Both the position numbers and the translations under genes were made by a program. DNA of 64,000 bases, taken from contig QVOM02000119.1 in the NCBI GenBank assembly GCA_003586115.2, positions 46,479,329-46,543,328 on the forward strand. Reading direction: 5' to 3'. Under the pieces are notes generated by a model. That model saw only the letters and a list, made by a program, of their open reading frames with translations. It had not been told where the DNA came from and did no database searches. How positions within the stretch are numbered: position 1 is the first letter of the stretch; every line of letters starts with the position of its first letter. Below are positions 45,151 through 56,864 of this stretch, piece after piece. This DNA is from Salvator merianae (Eukaryota > Chordata > Lepidosauria > Squamata > Teiidae).

Positions 45151-45524
45151 AATCTGGTGTAAAACAAAACCAAAACCAGCAGCAATTCCCAACAGAACCA
45201 AAAATCAATAGAAATAATACTAAATAGTTACATAAGTATATATTTTATAAATATTTATACAGTGAAGGAATGTACAACCCTAAAAGTTACACACTGTAGA
45301 TTTGTCTTCATCCCTGAGTTCTTCATGGCACAAGAGTATAGATTTTCCTTTTCAACATTTTCTACCTAGGGAGAGATGGAGAATAAAATAATGGGGGAAA
45401 GCTTTAGTACAAAGAACACAATATTTAAGCTGAGCAGTGTCTGAAGGCTAAAATGCATTTGATTGACATGATAACATGTGTAAAAGTGGCAAAGCAGGAG
45501 TTTTAACCAAAAAAGTTACCTTTA

Positions 45525-46080
45525 GGGCCTTTCTGCACTTGCTAGTAGTATGAACAAGAAGTCTCTCTTCTGCAAGCTGGAGTGGTTTAAGGGAGGCCCC
45601 ACCCACTTCCTAGTTACACTCTGTCCACACAGGATGGAGCGTAGACTAGGCTAGGGCACCCAAAATGTCATCCTGGTCTAGTCTACAGGTAGACCTTGAT
45701 TTTGAACTCTACTGGCATTCTAGGGTGTGGTATACCAGACTATGGAGGTGTGTGGATAGCAATTGCCCCTATCCCAGTGTGCCATGGAGGACCCCTTTCA
45801 TTTGCATAAGGCAGGCCACTGAAATGGGCCTCTTTGAAGCTCTGAAGGACAGGAACTTTTATTTCTAGCCTTCAGAGCATTTGCAGGCACCCCATGCCGA
45901 CTCCAAATCTGTGTGGGTTTCAAAGCCAGTGAAGGAGCTGGCACAGAACAAACTATCCCAATGTGGATGACCTTGTTCCGTGCTAGGAGTAATCTGTCTC
46001 ATCTTGGAATGGATTGCTTATCATGGGGCAGAGTGTCCCACTGAGATCTGGGATAGTGGGGGTGGGGAGTGCAGAAATGC
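45525..46080. mobile_element. TIR element with GGGCCTTTCTGCACTTG end
   Basis: The left end GGGCCTTTCTGCACTTGC follows TTA (45522-45524). The proposed right end AGTGCAGAAATGC complements to GCATTTCTGCACT, followed by TTT. It contains the foldback core at 45841-45877 that also occurs at 11761 and 54058. The 556-bp interior is G+C-richer than its surroundings and non-coding. The right boundary is less certain than the left. Confidence 0.5.
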
Positions 46081-48809
46081 TTTTGCATGGTGAAGCAAAA
46101 CAGTTATTGGCAGTCTTTAACTAAAAATTACACTTAAAGGCAAGGCAAAGAGTCCTCTAAACTGGCTTGGCATCGGTATAACGGGTTTCAGGAAGCAGAA
46201 GGAGCTTAAACTGAGCAGGCATGGTCCAAGAAGAATCAGAGCTGAGAAAGCTTTTGATTGTTTTTTTTGTACACTTCTCTATGGAAAGGGAATAGGGAGG
46301 AATGGTTGGGAAGGGCATTTCTTAATATCTGTTCTGAAGGTTTATAAGTAAGCTGTTTGCAGTTTCTGCTACTCAGGAGTCTAAAACTTGCAACTAGGAT
46401 CCTTTCAGGATCACACCCAGTTGCCTGGCTGCAGAGACCCACCAACTCTTCCCTGAGCAGTGGCAAGGTCAAGGCTGTCCCTTGGACCTTTGGATCTGAT
46501 CCATTTAGCTACCGTCTGTGAACTCAGCCATGACAAACATCTAGCTTCTTGGTTTCTATTCTCAGATGTCAAGTGGTGCCAGCTTCTAAGCTGCTAACCC
46601 AAAAGCAGAGATACGGGAAAAGAATTAAATGGGTCCAGACAATCTGCTTCCTTCAAGCATGTCTTCAGTTGAATTGCATTCACCATCTCTAGCATCTTAT
46701 CCTAAAGGGCTTGTTAGCAACCAGGTATTATTTTTTTAATTATTATTTCAAATGTACTTGTTTGTGAAAGGTGCTTTCAACAACTATATCTTATCATGAT
46801 GTGTTGAACTATTAGAATTCAGGTATGCTTCTGAAAAAGACTGGGTAGGGATTGAAACTAAAGACATTAAAGTCCCTCCTGAATCTTTGCTATTTTCTAA
46901 AACCTGATATAGCAATTCAAAGCATTATTTCACAATACCTTAACTGAAATTTGCAGTGTTGAAAGAAGTGGCCGAAGAATTTAACCCCCATTCCTTCCAG
47001 AATTCAGAAGAGAGAAGCCAGGCTATATTTTTCACTAAAAAATTATCAAACCATCTCTATAGTTGTGGAGCAAAGTGTGCGCCATGGCCCCACCTGTGGA
47101 CAGGGCTACTACAGCAGCAAGTGTGCTTCAGAAACTGAGTTATCTACACTGCTTGGGTGTGACTTACCTCCTTGGCCTTGAAGTTGCAGGATGGGAGAAT
47201 TTTCCAACACTCCTGGAAGTAGCCCCTCAAAGTGGGCCTCATGAAATGTCTTGGCACTGCTGTCTGTCTGCATGGTGGCAGCAGGAATGAGGACCCAGCC
47301 TGGTCCATGTGGGTCTCCCACTACAGTGCTCCCAGGTATAGCTTCTGCCCATGAGAACAGACAAGGCATGGGGACCCTGCAGCAACCTTGTCAACACCAA
47401 TGTGTGTGCTGCCATGATACATGTTGGTGTACAGACCCCATAGTTTGGGCACACATCTGGCACAGTCCATATGGACTGTGCAGATGTTGTCACTAAGCCT
47501 GAGTCTAGACTTCTAAGAATTTTGGCCTTCGGACAGAATAGGCTGCAATATTACGGCAGATCAGGGAACCTATATTGTCAAGGTGTTGTTGGAGGGCAGT
47601 TTTCATATAAGGTAACTTCAGGGAGTTTTTAGGTGGAAATCTGTTATCTCAGATTGGACACTAAAGGTCCTAGGGGGCAGCAAAGACTTGGACAACACTT
47701 GTCAACAAAATTGCCAGTGCATTTTTTTTTTTAATCTCGTTAACAGTTTTGAACTCAGAGGCAAAATTACTATTGCTCTGTACAAAGAGAGAAATGGAAC
47801 TGATTCTGCTTGAGTTATTTTAAAAAAATTATAGGTACAGAAGCACTCTAAAACTAGAAAGATTCTGTAATGTGAATCTCTTTCCATAGCTAGAAAAGCT
47901 TTCATTACTACATATAATGCATATATATGCATGCATGAACACTTCTTTTACTGCGACAAATAATTCTTAATAAAAATAATCTCAACTTGCTTAATGCCAG
48001 TGGAGAAACCATCATGATAACTAACTTTAGTTTTTCTATATGAATTAGCAACTAAAATCTCAAGTGTCAAGTTTATAGCATCCAATTTTCTTCTAGCTCT
48101 AAATGTGAACTATCTGATCAATATTAAATCCAATTTACAATTACATCCCCTAGGCCTCTTGCAAATAAATGTTGTAGTCTCAGATCTCTTATCTCGGTTT
48201 TCTCGATCAGTTTGATTAGGGTGTCTGGTTCTCCTTTATCTAAATCTGCCTTTAGTGTTCCATCTGCTAGGTTGAACCTGTATAAGGATTGGACCTTAAG
48301 ACATCTGGAGTTGAGTGGGACACCAGTGTTGGATATTGCTATTGGCCTTGAGAGAGATATTCTCTTTAAACTGCCTTACTTATACAGAAAATAAAAATAA
48401 TCCATATCACAAGACTGTGAGGAACATCACTGACTCAGAATATTATATGCTGCTTCCATTTTGACCTAAGGAATATAAGAAACAGATAGTAACAACCCCC
48501 CCCCCCCAGTGTAATGTGCTTCAATTCTGCTAGTGCTCAACTTATTTCTGTCAAGTGCAAGAAAATATAGAGTGAGAGTACAAGTAATCCCCCCAGCAAG
48601 CAAAATCAAGAATAGATACCCCCCCACACACTAAACTGGTGAACCAGAGAAAGCAGTAATTGTTAGTCTCTTTTAATAAAGGAAAGTATAATAGACATTT
48701 CCATAAAGAAACCACACAAAAGAATGCACAGATTACTTCTCTACAGGGGGTCCAAATGGCTTGCATTTTTCCATAATGTTACCTTATTAGCATACTATTT
48801 AATTTATAC
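46081..48809. other. No gene; unclassified G+C-richer block about 47040-47510
   Basis: The 47040-47510 block is probably mobile (words like CTTGGCCTTGAAGTTGCAGG recur at about 20063). Ends were not resolved. A C-run lies at 48497-48507. The remainder is A+T-rich with no recognised feature. Confidence 0.4.
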
Positions 48810-49115
48810 ATGAAATTAACTGTCTGTAGGGAAAATCTTAACGTGCTTAACACATTACTTACAAAGTCTCTAACACAGAAGTTCCATAATTTTAAGGCTG
48901 AAGATCATATATTTGGCAAGCAAACTCTTTTGGCCTCTGCAAATATCATAAGGATTACACTGGAGAGTTGTACATCCATAAATGGAAGAAAACATTTTTA
49001 TCAGAAAGTGAGAGCTTCTGGGACAATAATCAGGGCATTCACAACTGTAGCCACAAGGTTGTGGAATGATCTTTGTGGACAAAAGAAGCTGAAGGCCAAA
49101 TCTACCATTAGGTAG
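48810..49115 (+). mobile_element. Possible degraded LINE C-terminus
   Basis: A 101-codon frame ends with VRASGTIIRAFTTVATRLWNDLC. The ATRLWNDL phrase resembles the APRLWNSLP motif at the C-terminus of L2-clade LINE proteins. The upstream residues show no other match, so the assignment rests on one motif. Confidence 0.35.
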
Positions 49116-49526
49116 AAGCAGGATTTGCGTGGTGCCTTCATGGCAATTTGAATGTGCAATAAGGAGACAGGGTCTGTGTGACCCTTCCCCCTAGGGCACA
49201 TTCAGTGTGCCGAATAAGGGCAGCATCCGCACAGTCACCACACTTGTTCTTTTGTCATGCTGTTATAAGCGCTCAGAGAGCTCTAGCGTTCAATGGTAGA
49301 GTAAGGTAAAGAGTTCTCAGAGCTCTTTCCCCTGCTTTCTGGTTGTGGTAGTGGCCCTATTGCCACTATGCCACTACTGCTTAAGGTGACCAATGGGCCA
49401 TTTCCTGTGATTAATGCTTCTCCTCTGCAATGGAAGCCAGGAATTCCTTAGCTGCAGTCTTAGCTTTGAATATCTCTGCCATGAACTTTTCTATCTTTTC
49501 TCATTAACTATATAGGTATGTATGCT
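49116..49526. other. No gene; unclassified G+C-richer sequence
   Basis: Positions 49170-49330 (GGGCACATTCAGTGTGCCGAATAAGGGCAGCATCC…) share texture with 54225-54430 (AATGAGGGCAGCATGC…) and may be part of another mobile element. No boundaries found. Confidence 0.3.
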
Positions 49527-49730
49527 TTCGGGGAGGGAATGTAGCTCAGTGGTAGAGCAAACTGCCTGGAAAGTGGAGGGTCACAGGTTCGATTCCCAGT
49601 CTTTCCCCAGATGTAGTCAATGACAAGTCACTTCTTTATCTCTGCCAAGAAAACTGCACAGAGGTGCCTGTGGAAGCATCCATGTAGTCAACCAGGAGTT
49701 GGCCATGACTTGGTGGTATCCAACAACAAC
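49527..49730 (+). mobile_element. Sauria SINE, full length
   Basis: The tRNA-derived head GGGAGGGAATGTAGCTCAGTGGTAGAGC contains box A. GGGTCACAGGTTCGATTCCCAG contains a near-perfect box B. The body reads TATCTCTGCCAAGAAAACTGCACAGAGGTGCC and CATGTAGTCAACCAGGAGTTGGCCATGACTTGG, and the tail is CCAACAACAAC, the Bov-B-derived 3' end. A 9-bp target duplication with one mismatch flanks it (ATGTATGCT at 49520-49528, ATGCATGCT at 49731-49739). This element is strong evidence for squamate DNA. It would have been mobilised by the Bov-B LINE machinery. Confidence 0.92.
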
Positions 49731-49739
49731 ATGCATGCT

Positions 49740-51740
49740 GTGCATTCTAAGATATAACCTTACTAGTGTTTAGTGCCATGTATTCAATGATAGATTCATA
49801 TGTATACTAGGTTCTAATGTCACAGGGATAGGTGAAGGGAAGGGGGCAAGGTAATGAGTGGGGAAGCTGGAGATGTCTCTTACTAGAAATTTATGGTGGG
49901 CTATTCAAGGATGCCAGATGTCTGTAGTCAATGTTATGTTAACTGATAAGAAACACACAAACTGCTTTGAAGTGTGGTGGGAGAAAAAGAGGCTAAGGTA
50001 TATCTGTGGGAACCCTGAAAGGGGGCAGCAGTTATATGCAGATAGCATGCTATCACATAAAGATAGCTATAAGCAGAGAGGAGTGTTACCCTTATAGCAT
50101 TCCCCCTTGAGTGTAGATCTTGCCAGAATCATGGTAGACTGCCTAGATTGCTCTAATTTTCAGAAGTTTGCCTGCCATTTTTGGATGCACTAGCAAATAC
50201 TCAGCCGCTGTTATTGCTGAACTAAAGTTAAACTGGCAGTCAGTCTCTCTGCTTAGAAAGAGACAGGCTTTTTATCAAGTGGCAAAGTTCTTCAGCAAGT
50301 TGAAGAGAATTGTAAATCAATGTATATTCACTTGGTCTTCAGGGGGGAAAAATGCAAATCCCACTTTGTAAAAGATTATGTAAATAAGGGCTGTTGTTAA
50401 GTGTCATCAGGTTAGATTTAACTCCAGGTGAGGTTTGAACAAATGCTCACTATATTGAACATTGTTTGTTAAGGTCTCATGGCTTTTCTAGTGATACTCT
50501 ACCAATTTCATTTATCCACTTTGTCCACTTCCTTTTCCTTCTGCTTCCACCAACCTAGCCAAGTATAATTATTTTTTCCCCCAAGTCTTCCACCTGCATG
50601 CATGTTATATGTGCAATAAACAAATGCTGTTTTTGCTGGTTGCTTGATTTTTAGCAGTTTTCCTGCTGCATTTTAAGTACTTTAAAATTTCTAAATTTTA
50701 CTCTTTCAAGTTCTTGCTAATGTTGCACTAGCTTTCTGTATCATTATCTTCATTTCCATATAACAAAATGGTATGTGCTGACAGCGAAGAGTACTAACTC
50801 TTCCAATTTAAAACAACAAAACACTGTATCTATAGCTCACTGTCTAATGCTCCATTAGAAAAGCGATGCAAAAGGCAATTTAAATTTGGCATGTATGTAA
50901 ATACACAAATGTAATGCCAGCGAACAATTGCTTATTTCCTTGTAACAGAGGTGGCAAATTTACATCTTTCACTGTGGAAGTAATCTCTCTGCTTCTTATA
51001 AAGTGGGAGCCTCTAGCTTTGCCAGTCTAGTCATGTCTCTGCTCTTTCTGGTGAGCAGTTTTCATTCAAGATAAGATGTAGGAAGGACAAACTCATCTCA
51101 GCAGAGTTTCAGGGCAGCTGACTATCAATTCTTTATACAAGATCAGTCAAAACTTTGCTGTGGAATGGCAGTTATCCACAAGAGGGTACTGTTTCATGCT
51201 GTCACTCACGGCCTCTATTCCATTTCAAGTAAGAATGTACAGTGCTATGATTAATCCCACAGAATTACTTTTTTGCTCCTCCAAAAATCCAGCAAGTCTA
51301 CTGAGTTCCATCAAGTTAAAAGAAGTGGGGGGGGGGGATTTATTGAAGAAGCAGAAGCAGAACTTTTCTTAGAGTATTTTATGATCTAACACATAAAGGA
51401 AGGAACTGAATCTTAACAATATTAAAAATGATAGTCAAGGAAATGCCTTATTAGCTCCTATGGTTTAATATAAACAGCCTTGCCTCCTAGAAAGGGACAA
51501 TTATCATGTAGCTGGCCACTGATTCTAAGGATGTGTAAGAATAGAACAGCATGTGGATAAGTTTATGCCAGCTTTATTATGTTAGAATTCCATGAGAGGA
51601 AAAGCATTTCCAGTGCTGCACCTCTCTATGGTACATAATACCTGCAATGCTCATTAACAGGCGAGTATGTAAAATAGATCAGTCTATGCTAAAGTAGGGG
51701 ACCCTGTGGTTCAAGCTGCAATAAAATATTCTGTGCTATG
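49740..51740. other. No gene recognised
   Basis: A+T-rich sequence with a G-run at 51328-51339. No recognised exon, RNA or transposon. Frames at 49858-50097 and 50168-50371 have no domain. Confidence 0.5.
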
Positions 51741-51938
51741 TTGTTCTTGTTGGGTACCATCAAATTGTGCCCAGCTTCTAACTGACTGCATGGGCACCTT
51801 CTTGGGCACCTCCATTCAGTTTTCTTGGCAGAGATACAGAAGTGGTTTGCTTTTGCCTACTTTCAGGGAATGTCTGGGGATAGAAACCCTCTGCTTTCCA
51901 ATCAGTCTGCTTTAGCACTGTGTTATAGCCATTTCCAC
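51741..51938 (-). mobile_element. Sauria SINE, minus strand
   Basis: The plus strand shows the complement: TTGTTCTTGTTGGGTACCATC (tail), CAGTTTTCTTGGCAGAGATACAGAAGTGG (body) and ACCCTCTGCTTTCC … TTTAGCACTGTGTTATAGCCA (tRNA head). It is older and more diverged than the copy at 49527, and its pol III boxes are damaged. Confidence 0.85.
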
Positions 51939-52141
51939 TACGTGCTATACCCTGCCCCCCCCAACTGTCAACAGGAGGCAGCTATCTACCTTCCAGCAGA
52001 GGAAGAGAGAAAGGATGCAGTGATGCTCCATCTGCCCTGTAAGGGATGATTCCATCAAATCCCTCAGATGCAAGGATACAGGCAACACTTATGCAAGACC
52101 TTGCCAAATCTTAGAATATTTAAATAATGGATTTGCAATAT
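51939..52141. other. Unclassified sequence
   Basis: A short unique stretch between the SINE and a LINE tail. A C-run lies near 51954-51962. Confidence 0.4.
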
Positions 52142-52225
52142 GTTTTTTTTTTTTTTTTAAATGCGTAAACCACTCTGGGACCTATGTTGAAGAATGGTAT
52201 ATAAATGTAAATAAATAAATATTAA
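52142..52225 (+). mobile_element. LINE 3' tail
   Basis: A T-run is followed by GCGTAAACCACTCTGGGACCTATGTTGAAGAATGGTATATAAATGTAAATAAATAAATA. This is the GTAAACCGCT…GCGGTATATAAAT-AATAAATA type of 3' end common to L2-like LINEs of reptiles. No coding part is attached. Confidence 0.65.
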
Positions 52226-52324
52226 GCTGTAATTATTTTCAAGGGACTATTAAAGCACCTTCACATGTGAATCGTGTTAATAATAATTAAACAGGATGGG
52301 ATTGCAGAGACTCTATTGATTTTA

Positions 52325-52775
52325 TTGACTAGTTGCCCTGTCACAACCAAACCCAATTCAAGCAGTTGATGCTAACTTATAAATCCCTAAATAGCTTGGG
52401 CCCTGGTTTTCTGAAGGAGTGCCTTCTCCCATATGGACCTGCCCATATATTGAGATCTCAAGGAGAGGGCCTTCTTGTATATTCTTCTTTCTCAGAGGTG
52501 CAAAGGGTGGGGGCACAGAAGAGGGCCTTTTCTGTGGTGGCTCCCAGATTCTGGAACAGCCTCCCTCCGGAGGTTCACATTATATGGTTTTCGGCACCTG
52601 TTAAAACATTCCCTCTTCACCTAGGCCTTTAATGTTTAGCTTCCTCTGTCCTGCCAGGAAGGGAAGATTCTATTTTAGATATGTGTTAATGCTTTATATT
52701 TTATCTTTTTATTATTGTGAACTGCCCTGGAAGCTTTTGGTAAAGTGGGGGTACGAATTATTACATGAATGAATG
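52325..52775 (+). mobile_element. L2-like LINE, C-terminal coding end and 3' UTR
   Basis: The frame from about 52345 reads QFKQLMLTYKSLNSLGPGFL, then RVGAQKRAFSVVAPRFWNSL, then PPEV. These are the characteristic C-terminal motifs of the L2 clade (FKVLLLTYKALNGLAP; RAFSVVAPRLWNSLP). The remaining codons read VKTFPLHLGL, where intact copies end in FKTHLF-like sequence. A 3' UTR with GTGAACTGCCCTGGAAGC and a (GAAT)n end follows. It is among the better-kept L2-like pieces in the window. Confidence 0.85.
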
Positions 52776-53351
52776 AATTCCTAAGGCCTTGCCTATCAAT
52801 TAGCATGGGCATTTCCAAGCCTATGTGCACAGAACTCCATGGAAACTGAGAACAAATTCTCCGATACGTGTGTACATCTTTCTGTTGGCAGGCATTCATG
52901 CATAACATATAGATATGCAGATACCAGGAACTGAGGGCAGCTCTGCTGCCATAGTGTCTGTCATGTGCCGCTCACATTAAAGGAGCCAGTGTTGAACAGA
53001 TAAGGCTGCTGTCTGACCTCTATGTCAAAATTCCTTTGTCTTCATTTGTTGCATGAAAAAAGAATTTCAGCAGGTGCACTTGTAATGCAGGCAATGTCTA
53101 CTGAAATCTCCCCTTCTGCATGGATAGTTCATATGCAATTGACTGAGACTTAGAATTGTAGAGACGTTTTTCTTCCTCCTCAGAACCAGTCATCCCTTCC
53201 AGAGACTCTGGGGAAGATTTCCTGCTGATATGGCTGGTGCTTCTGTTGAAACTGAGCAGTGTGGGAGTTTTTTGAGAACTGGACCTAATGACAAAGCTGA
53301 GCCGTCAGAAACATGCTGTGATCAGTTTGCAAAATAAGACAATCTAAGAAT
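52776..53351. other. No gene recognised
   Basis: Unclassified, moderately A+T-rich sequence between two L2-like fragments. Confidence 0.45.
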
Positions 53352-53745
53352 GTGTTTCTCAGATTGCCTCAAGAAAGCAGTGTTCCACCTATACCTAATG
53401 AAATCCTCACTAGGTGGTTGTTAATATCTATTATCTCATTACAGCTTAGTAACGTGTGGAAGGTAGAAGCTGCTGCTCTGATCCAAGTGCTTTTGGATGT
53501 TAATGGCTTTCTAAATCCATTTCAAATGGATCTTGTTTTTGATTGCTTTACATGATGACTTGAGAAAGCGATGAGGGCCTGATGTCCTGCTGTGGCTTTT
53601 GGTACCACTGACTGCAGTATCCTTCTGGATTGCCTCCAGAAGTGTCTAAAGTTAGGATCAAGTGGAATCAGTTTAGAATTAGGTGTGACTGTTTGCCTTG
53701 TACTGGATGGTTATTGCCAGAGGGAATTACTGGGCTAGAGGTGCA
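53352..53745 (+). mobile_element. L2-like LINE, reverse transcriptase start
   Basis: The frame reads NVWKVEAAALIQVLLDVNGF, then LNPFQM. This matches the L2 RT finger region (KVLEKVVAAQLQAFLDETNFLDPFQSGFR). Further on AFGTTDCSILLDCL (about 53596-53640) matches AFDTVDHSILLDRL, which carries the first catalytic aspartate box. The catalytic position and frame are degraded. The same element probably continues at 54184 after an insertion. Confidence 0.7.
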
Positions 53746-54183
53746 GCAGCCACAGTGGAACACCTCATCCACATTGTATCCTGGTCTAAGGGGAAGCCAC
53801 ACCTCCCATGGAGTGCTGGGTCCACATGGAATGAGGCAGGAAGAAACCTTTAGTGTGAAAATGGCACCGCAGTTCTCTTCAATGGAAAATCCCTTGAAAG
53901 TGGTTTCCGAAGTATTCTACTGTAGTGGACCAGACCGGCTGCTCGTGAACAGATGACACCAAGTGTCTGATCCAGTCTACCCAGTGTGAGGAGCCTGGTG
54001 CCATTTTGCTGGGCTCTCAAAAGTGGCAACCAGCTAAAACAGTCCAAGCAGGTAACATTGAAGGCTGGGAACTTTTGTCCCCAGCCTCTGAAGTTGGGCT
54101 GTGGTGGGTCAGCAATGCAGATAGCCTTTGGAGTGGGTTACTGTGGACTTGACAAACTGATATCTGTCTTTGATAAGGCCAAA
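53746..54183. mobile_element. Unclassified insertion splitting an L2-like LINE
   Basis: L2-like coding similarity stops near 53745 and resumes at 54184. The intervening ~440 bp is G+C-richer and carries the foldback core GAAGGCTGGGAACTTTTGTCCCCAGCCTC (54060-54088), shared with 11761-11797 and 45841-45877. The replaced L2 part would be of similar size (the YADD region), so this could be an insertion with deletion. No clean ends were found. Confidence 0.4.
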
Positions 54184-54850
54184 TAAACTGAAGCTCAATT
54201 CAGATAAGATAGATGCCATATCTCCACTTCAGTGCGGAGCAGGCCGAAGAGCAGACACCTTGGCGAGAACACTTTGTTCACCACATCATGAAGGTGCCAG
54301 ATGATGCAGCAAACACAACTTTTTTTTTGCTGCAAATCACACCTTACTCTGGAAGGTGCTTACGACGGCAACCGCGTCCTTAATGAGGGCAGCATGCTTG
54401 CTGTATGGTGCCTCCTACAACTGCAAATGTAGATGTGTCAGATAAAGAGGGATCCATGGGCAACTTTTCAGGTAAGTAGAGACATGGCCACAATCAATAT
54501 GGGGAGAGCCCCGGATGGTAGGGCACTCCCCTTGAAGGACCAGGTATACAACCCGGCAGCAGTTTGTGATTTAATGTTGTCTTTAGAGCACCAAATGGCT
54601 CTACTGGCAAGTGATACCTTCTACCAGCTCCTGCTGTGACCTTATGTAGATGGGGATAGGTTGGCATCAGTGATCTTTGCCTTAGTGGCCTCCTGTGGCC
54701 TTAGGAGCACTGATGGTGGTCTGAAAACTAGCTGTAATGAATTTCTACAGATACTATATACATCGTGTGGTTACCTAAGGTTACTTTTGTCTCAATCCAT
54801 TGTTATCTTTCAGTCTTCCTTCATCAACTTAAAGAGGTCCCCAGCATCTT
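54184..54850 (+). mobile_element. L2-like LINE, RT thumb region
   Basis: NKLKLNSDKIDAISP (about 54184-54225) matches the L2 NKLKLNPDKTE box. After a possible small insertion (about 54226-54480) the frame continues with ALPLKDQVYNPAAVCDLMLS, then LEHQMALLASDTFYQL. A shifted frame then reads YVDGDRLASVIFALVASCGL, matching YLDEDRLASVTFALVTSRLD. Order and orientation agree with the fragment at 53352, so both probably belong to one broken element. Confidence 0.7.
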
Positions 54851-55857
54851 ACTTGTCAGCTGTCCCCACAAAGTAACTTCTGTCCTTGGACTTTGTTGAC
54901 AACTTTTCTACAAGCCTTCTGACAGCTTTGTTCATGAACCAGGTCAGCCAATCAGAATTTGTGGCTTCACCCACACAGCTAAAATACAATGCAGATTTGA
55001 TTTGACTGATACATACAGACCAACATTTGTTTTTCACATTTATTTTTATTCAGTATTGCCTTATGCTAGACCTGACCCTTAATCAAAAAAGGTCCTTTCT
55101 TTTCTATATATAGGCAGGTCTTCATTGTTAGAAACAGAAAGGTTCAAAAGAGTTCTTATCTTTTCTTAAAAAGAACTTGGTAATTGGAAAAACAAAATCC
55201 CTTTACTACCATATGGTTTTTCTCTTCTTAGAAGAAAGATTAAATAAGGTGATGCTATGCTACACTTCAGTAAGTGGTATCTGTGACAACCATCAGGTGC
55301 TTTGATTTTAATTGGTGTGCACTCAAAATGGTTCCTCCATGTGACAGAATAAACCCACAGCTAACAGTTGGAGAATCAGGTGGCCTGCTTTTTAAGAGGA
55401 GAAACAAAATCTCTTTTCAGGACTCAGAATTCTTATACAATTTATGGACTTTTATTAGGTATTTAAAAAGAACTCAAAGGTGGCCATACGTTTTGGAGAA
55501 AACCTAGTATAAACACCAGTCAGTCACATAGGGGATGCTTCAGACTAACAGGATGATAGAAAGAAGAAGATGTTGATTAATTTGAAGCTCACCTGATTTA
55601 ACTACTTAGAGACAAATAAATTGATAGAAAAGCTTCCTCTAGCCACTCAGCAATTCCACAAAATTGTACAGTAAATCTCATTATTTGAGCCATAGACAGC
55701 GATTCTCTTAAAAATAAAGAAACGAATAAACGGGTCAGGTAGATATATCCCCACCATCACCTCTGTTTTATTTTTTGAGTGGTGCCTATTGAATTTACTG
55801 AGATAAATCTTTTTTCTTCTTCCTGTCAAGGACAGAGTCACTACCTCTAAACACTGA
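54851..55857. other. No gene recognised
   Basis: A+T-rich sequence without recognised features. Minus-strand frames near 54849-55037 and 55647-55922 have no domain. Confidence 0.5.
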
Positions 55858-56864
55858 GGCTGCGTTCCGACACGGCATTTAATCAGTTTACAGGCCATCT
55901 TCAGTTCCCACTGTCCCGACATGATCTTGCCGTTCCATAATTTTTATGGATTAAATTGGCGAAATCCAGATTACTTTGTCTTCGGATTTAATGAACTCTC
56001 AAGCCGTTCCAGATCGCTAGCGCGCTTTACTTTGTGCTGTGGGCACGGGGAAAGCGATTATTTGAGAGGGACTGTACTGTTTTGGGGGGCGTGCAGAGGG
56101 AGGGATCCCCATTTTGTGCCGTCCAATGACAGACTTTGTGGGTGGGCAGGAAGCACATTAGTTTCCTCTGCCTCCATTATTCCCCCCTTCCCTCGCTGCC
56201 AGGGGAAAAGAAATCGTCCTCCTTCTTCGCTAAGCTGCGGTCCTGCCAGGAAGAAATTAAAGGCTTTCTCCACTTCCGTCTGCTCTTTAAAACAAAAAAT
56301 AAACTGCCCCTGTTTGGAGTTTTGCCGTGGTCAGCACACAGTTAAAAATAGTAGAGCCCCCCCACGTTCCCCCACCACTTTTTCCCTTTGTTATGGACCT
56401 CTCCCGCTACTTTTAAATTGCGCTTTAAAGTGCATCAGCAGGGGAGCTCTCATGCGCATTTCAAAAGAACTTTAAAAAGTTTAAAGTTCATAGTTTTAAA
56501 GTGAACATAGTTTTAAAGTTCTGCTTGTGTAGACAGAGGCTGCAGGGAGGAGAAGGAGCAAATGGCGAATCCCTGTTCTGAAGCAGCAGCGGGGACATAC
56601 GGAGAGCGGAGCTGGAGTTTCCCGCCCCTGTGACGTCAAGGTTTGAACATTGGGACTGCAGCCAATCGCTGACTGCATAGGGAGGAGAATTTGACGAGGG
56701 GTGGAGGCAGAAAGAGTACTGCCAAGCACGGGAAATATCAGTGTGGGAATGAGCAAGTACGAATTGACTCCGTGTTAAACTGTAACTGTGGGAACGACCA
56801 GAAGACGAATTCACTACGTGTACTCTTCTGATACGGATTACATTGACGATGTCCGACCGCGGCC
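55858..56864 (-). mobile_element. TIR element family H, copy 2 (1,007 bp)
   Basis: The left end is GGCTGCGTTCCGACACGGCA and the complemented right end is GGCCGCGGTCGGACATCGTC. TGA flanks both sides exactly (55855-55857, 56865-56867). The sequence is the reverse complement of the family member at 41210 in its outer parts, but keeps many CpG sites that are TG/CA in that copy, so this copy is younger. It contains a DraI-like TTTAAA-rich stretch (56460-56520) and no transposase. The 184-codon frame at 55921-56475 is an artefact of low stop density. Confidence 0.85.

Noticed and set aside
49527..49600. tRNA gene (box A and box B present)
   Set aside because: The boxes belong to the tRNA-derived head of a Sauria SINE with its full body and tail; the same applies at 60424 and 16270.
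55921..56475. 184-codon plus-strand frame in a G+C-rich region, possible first exon near a CpG island
   Set aside because: The interval is the interior of a TIR element with an exact TGA duplication. The CpG richness reflects a young transposon, not a promoter.
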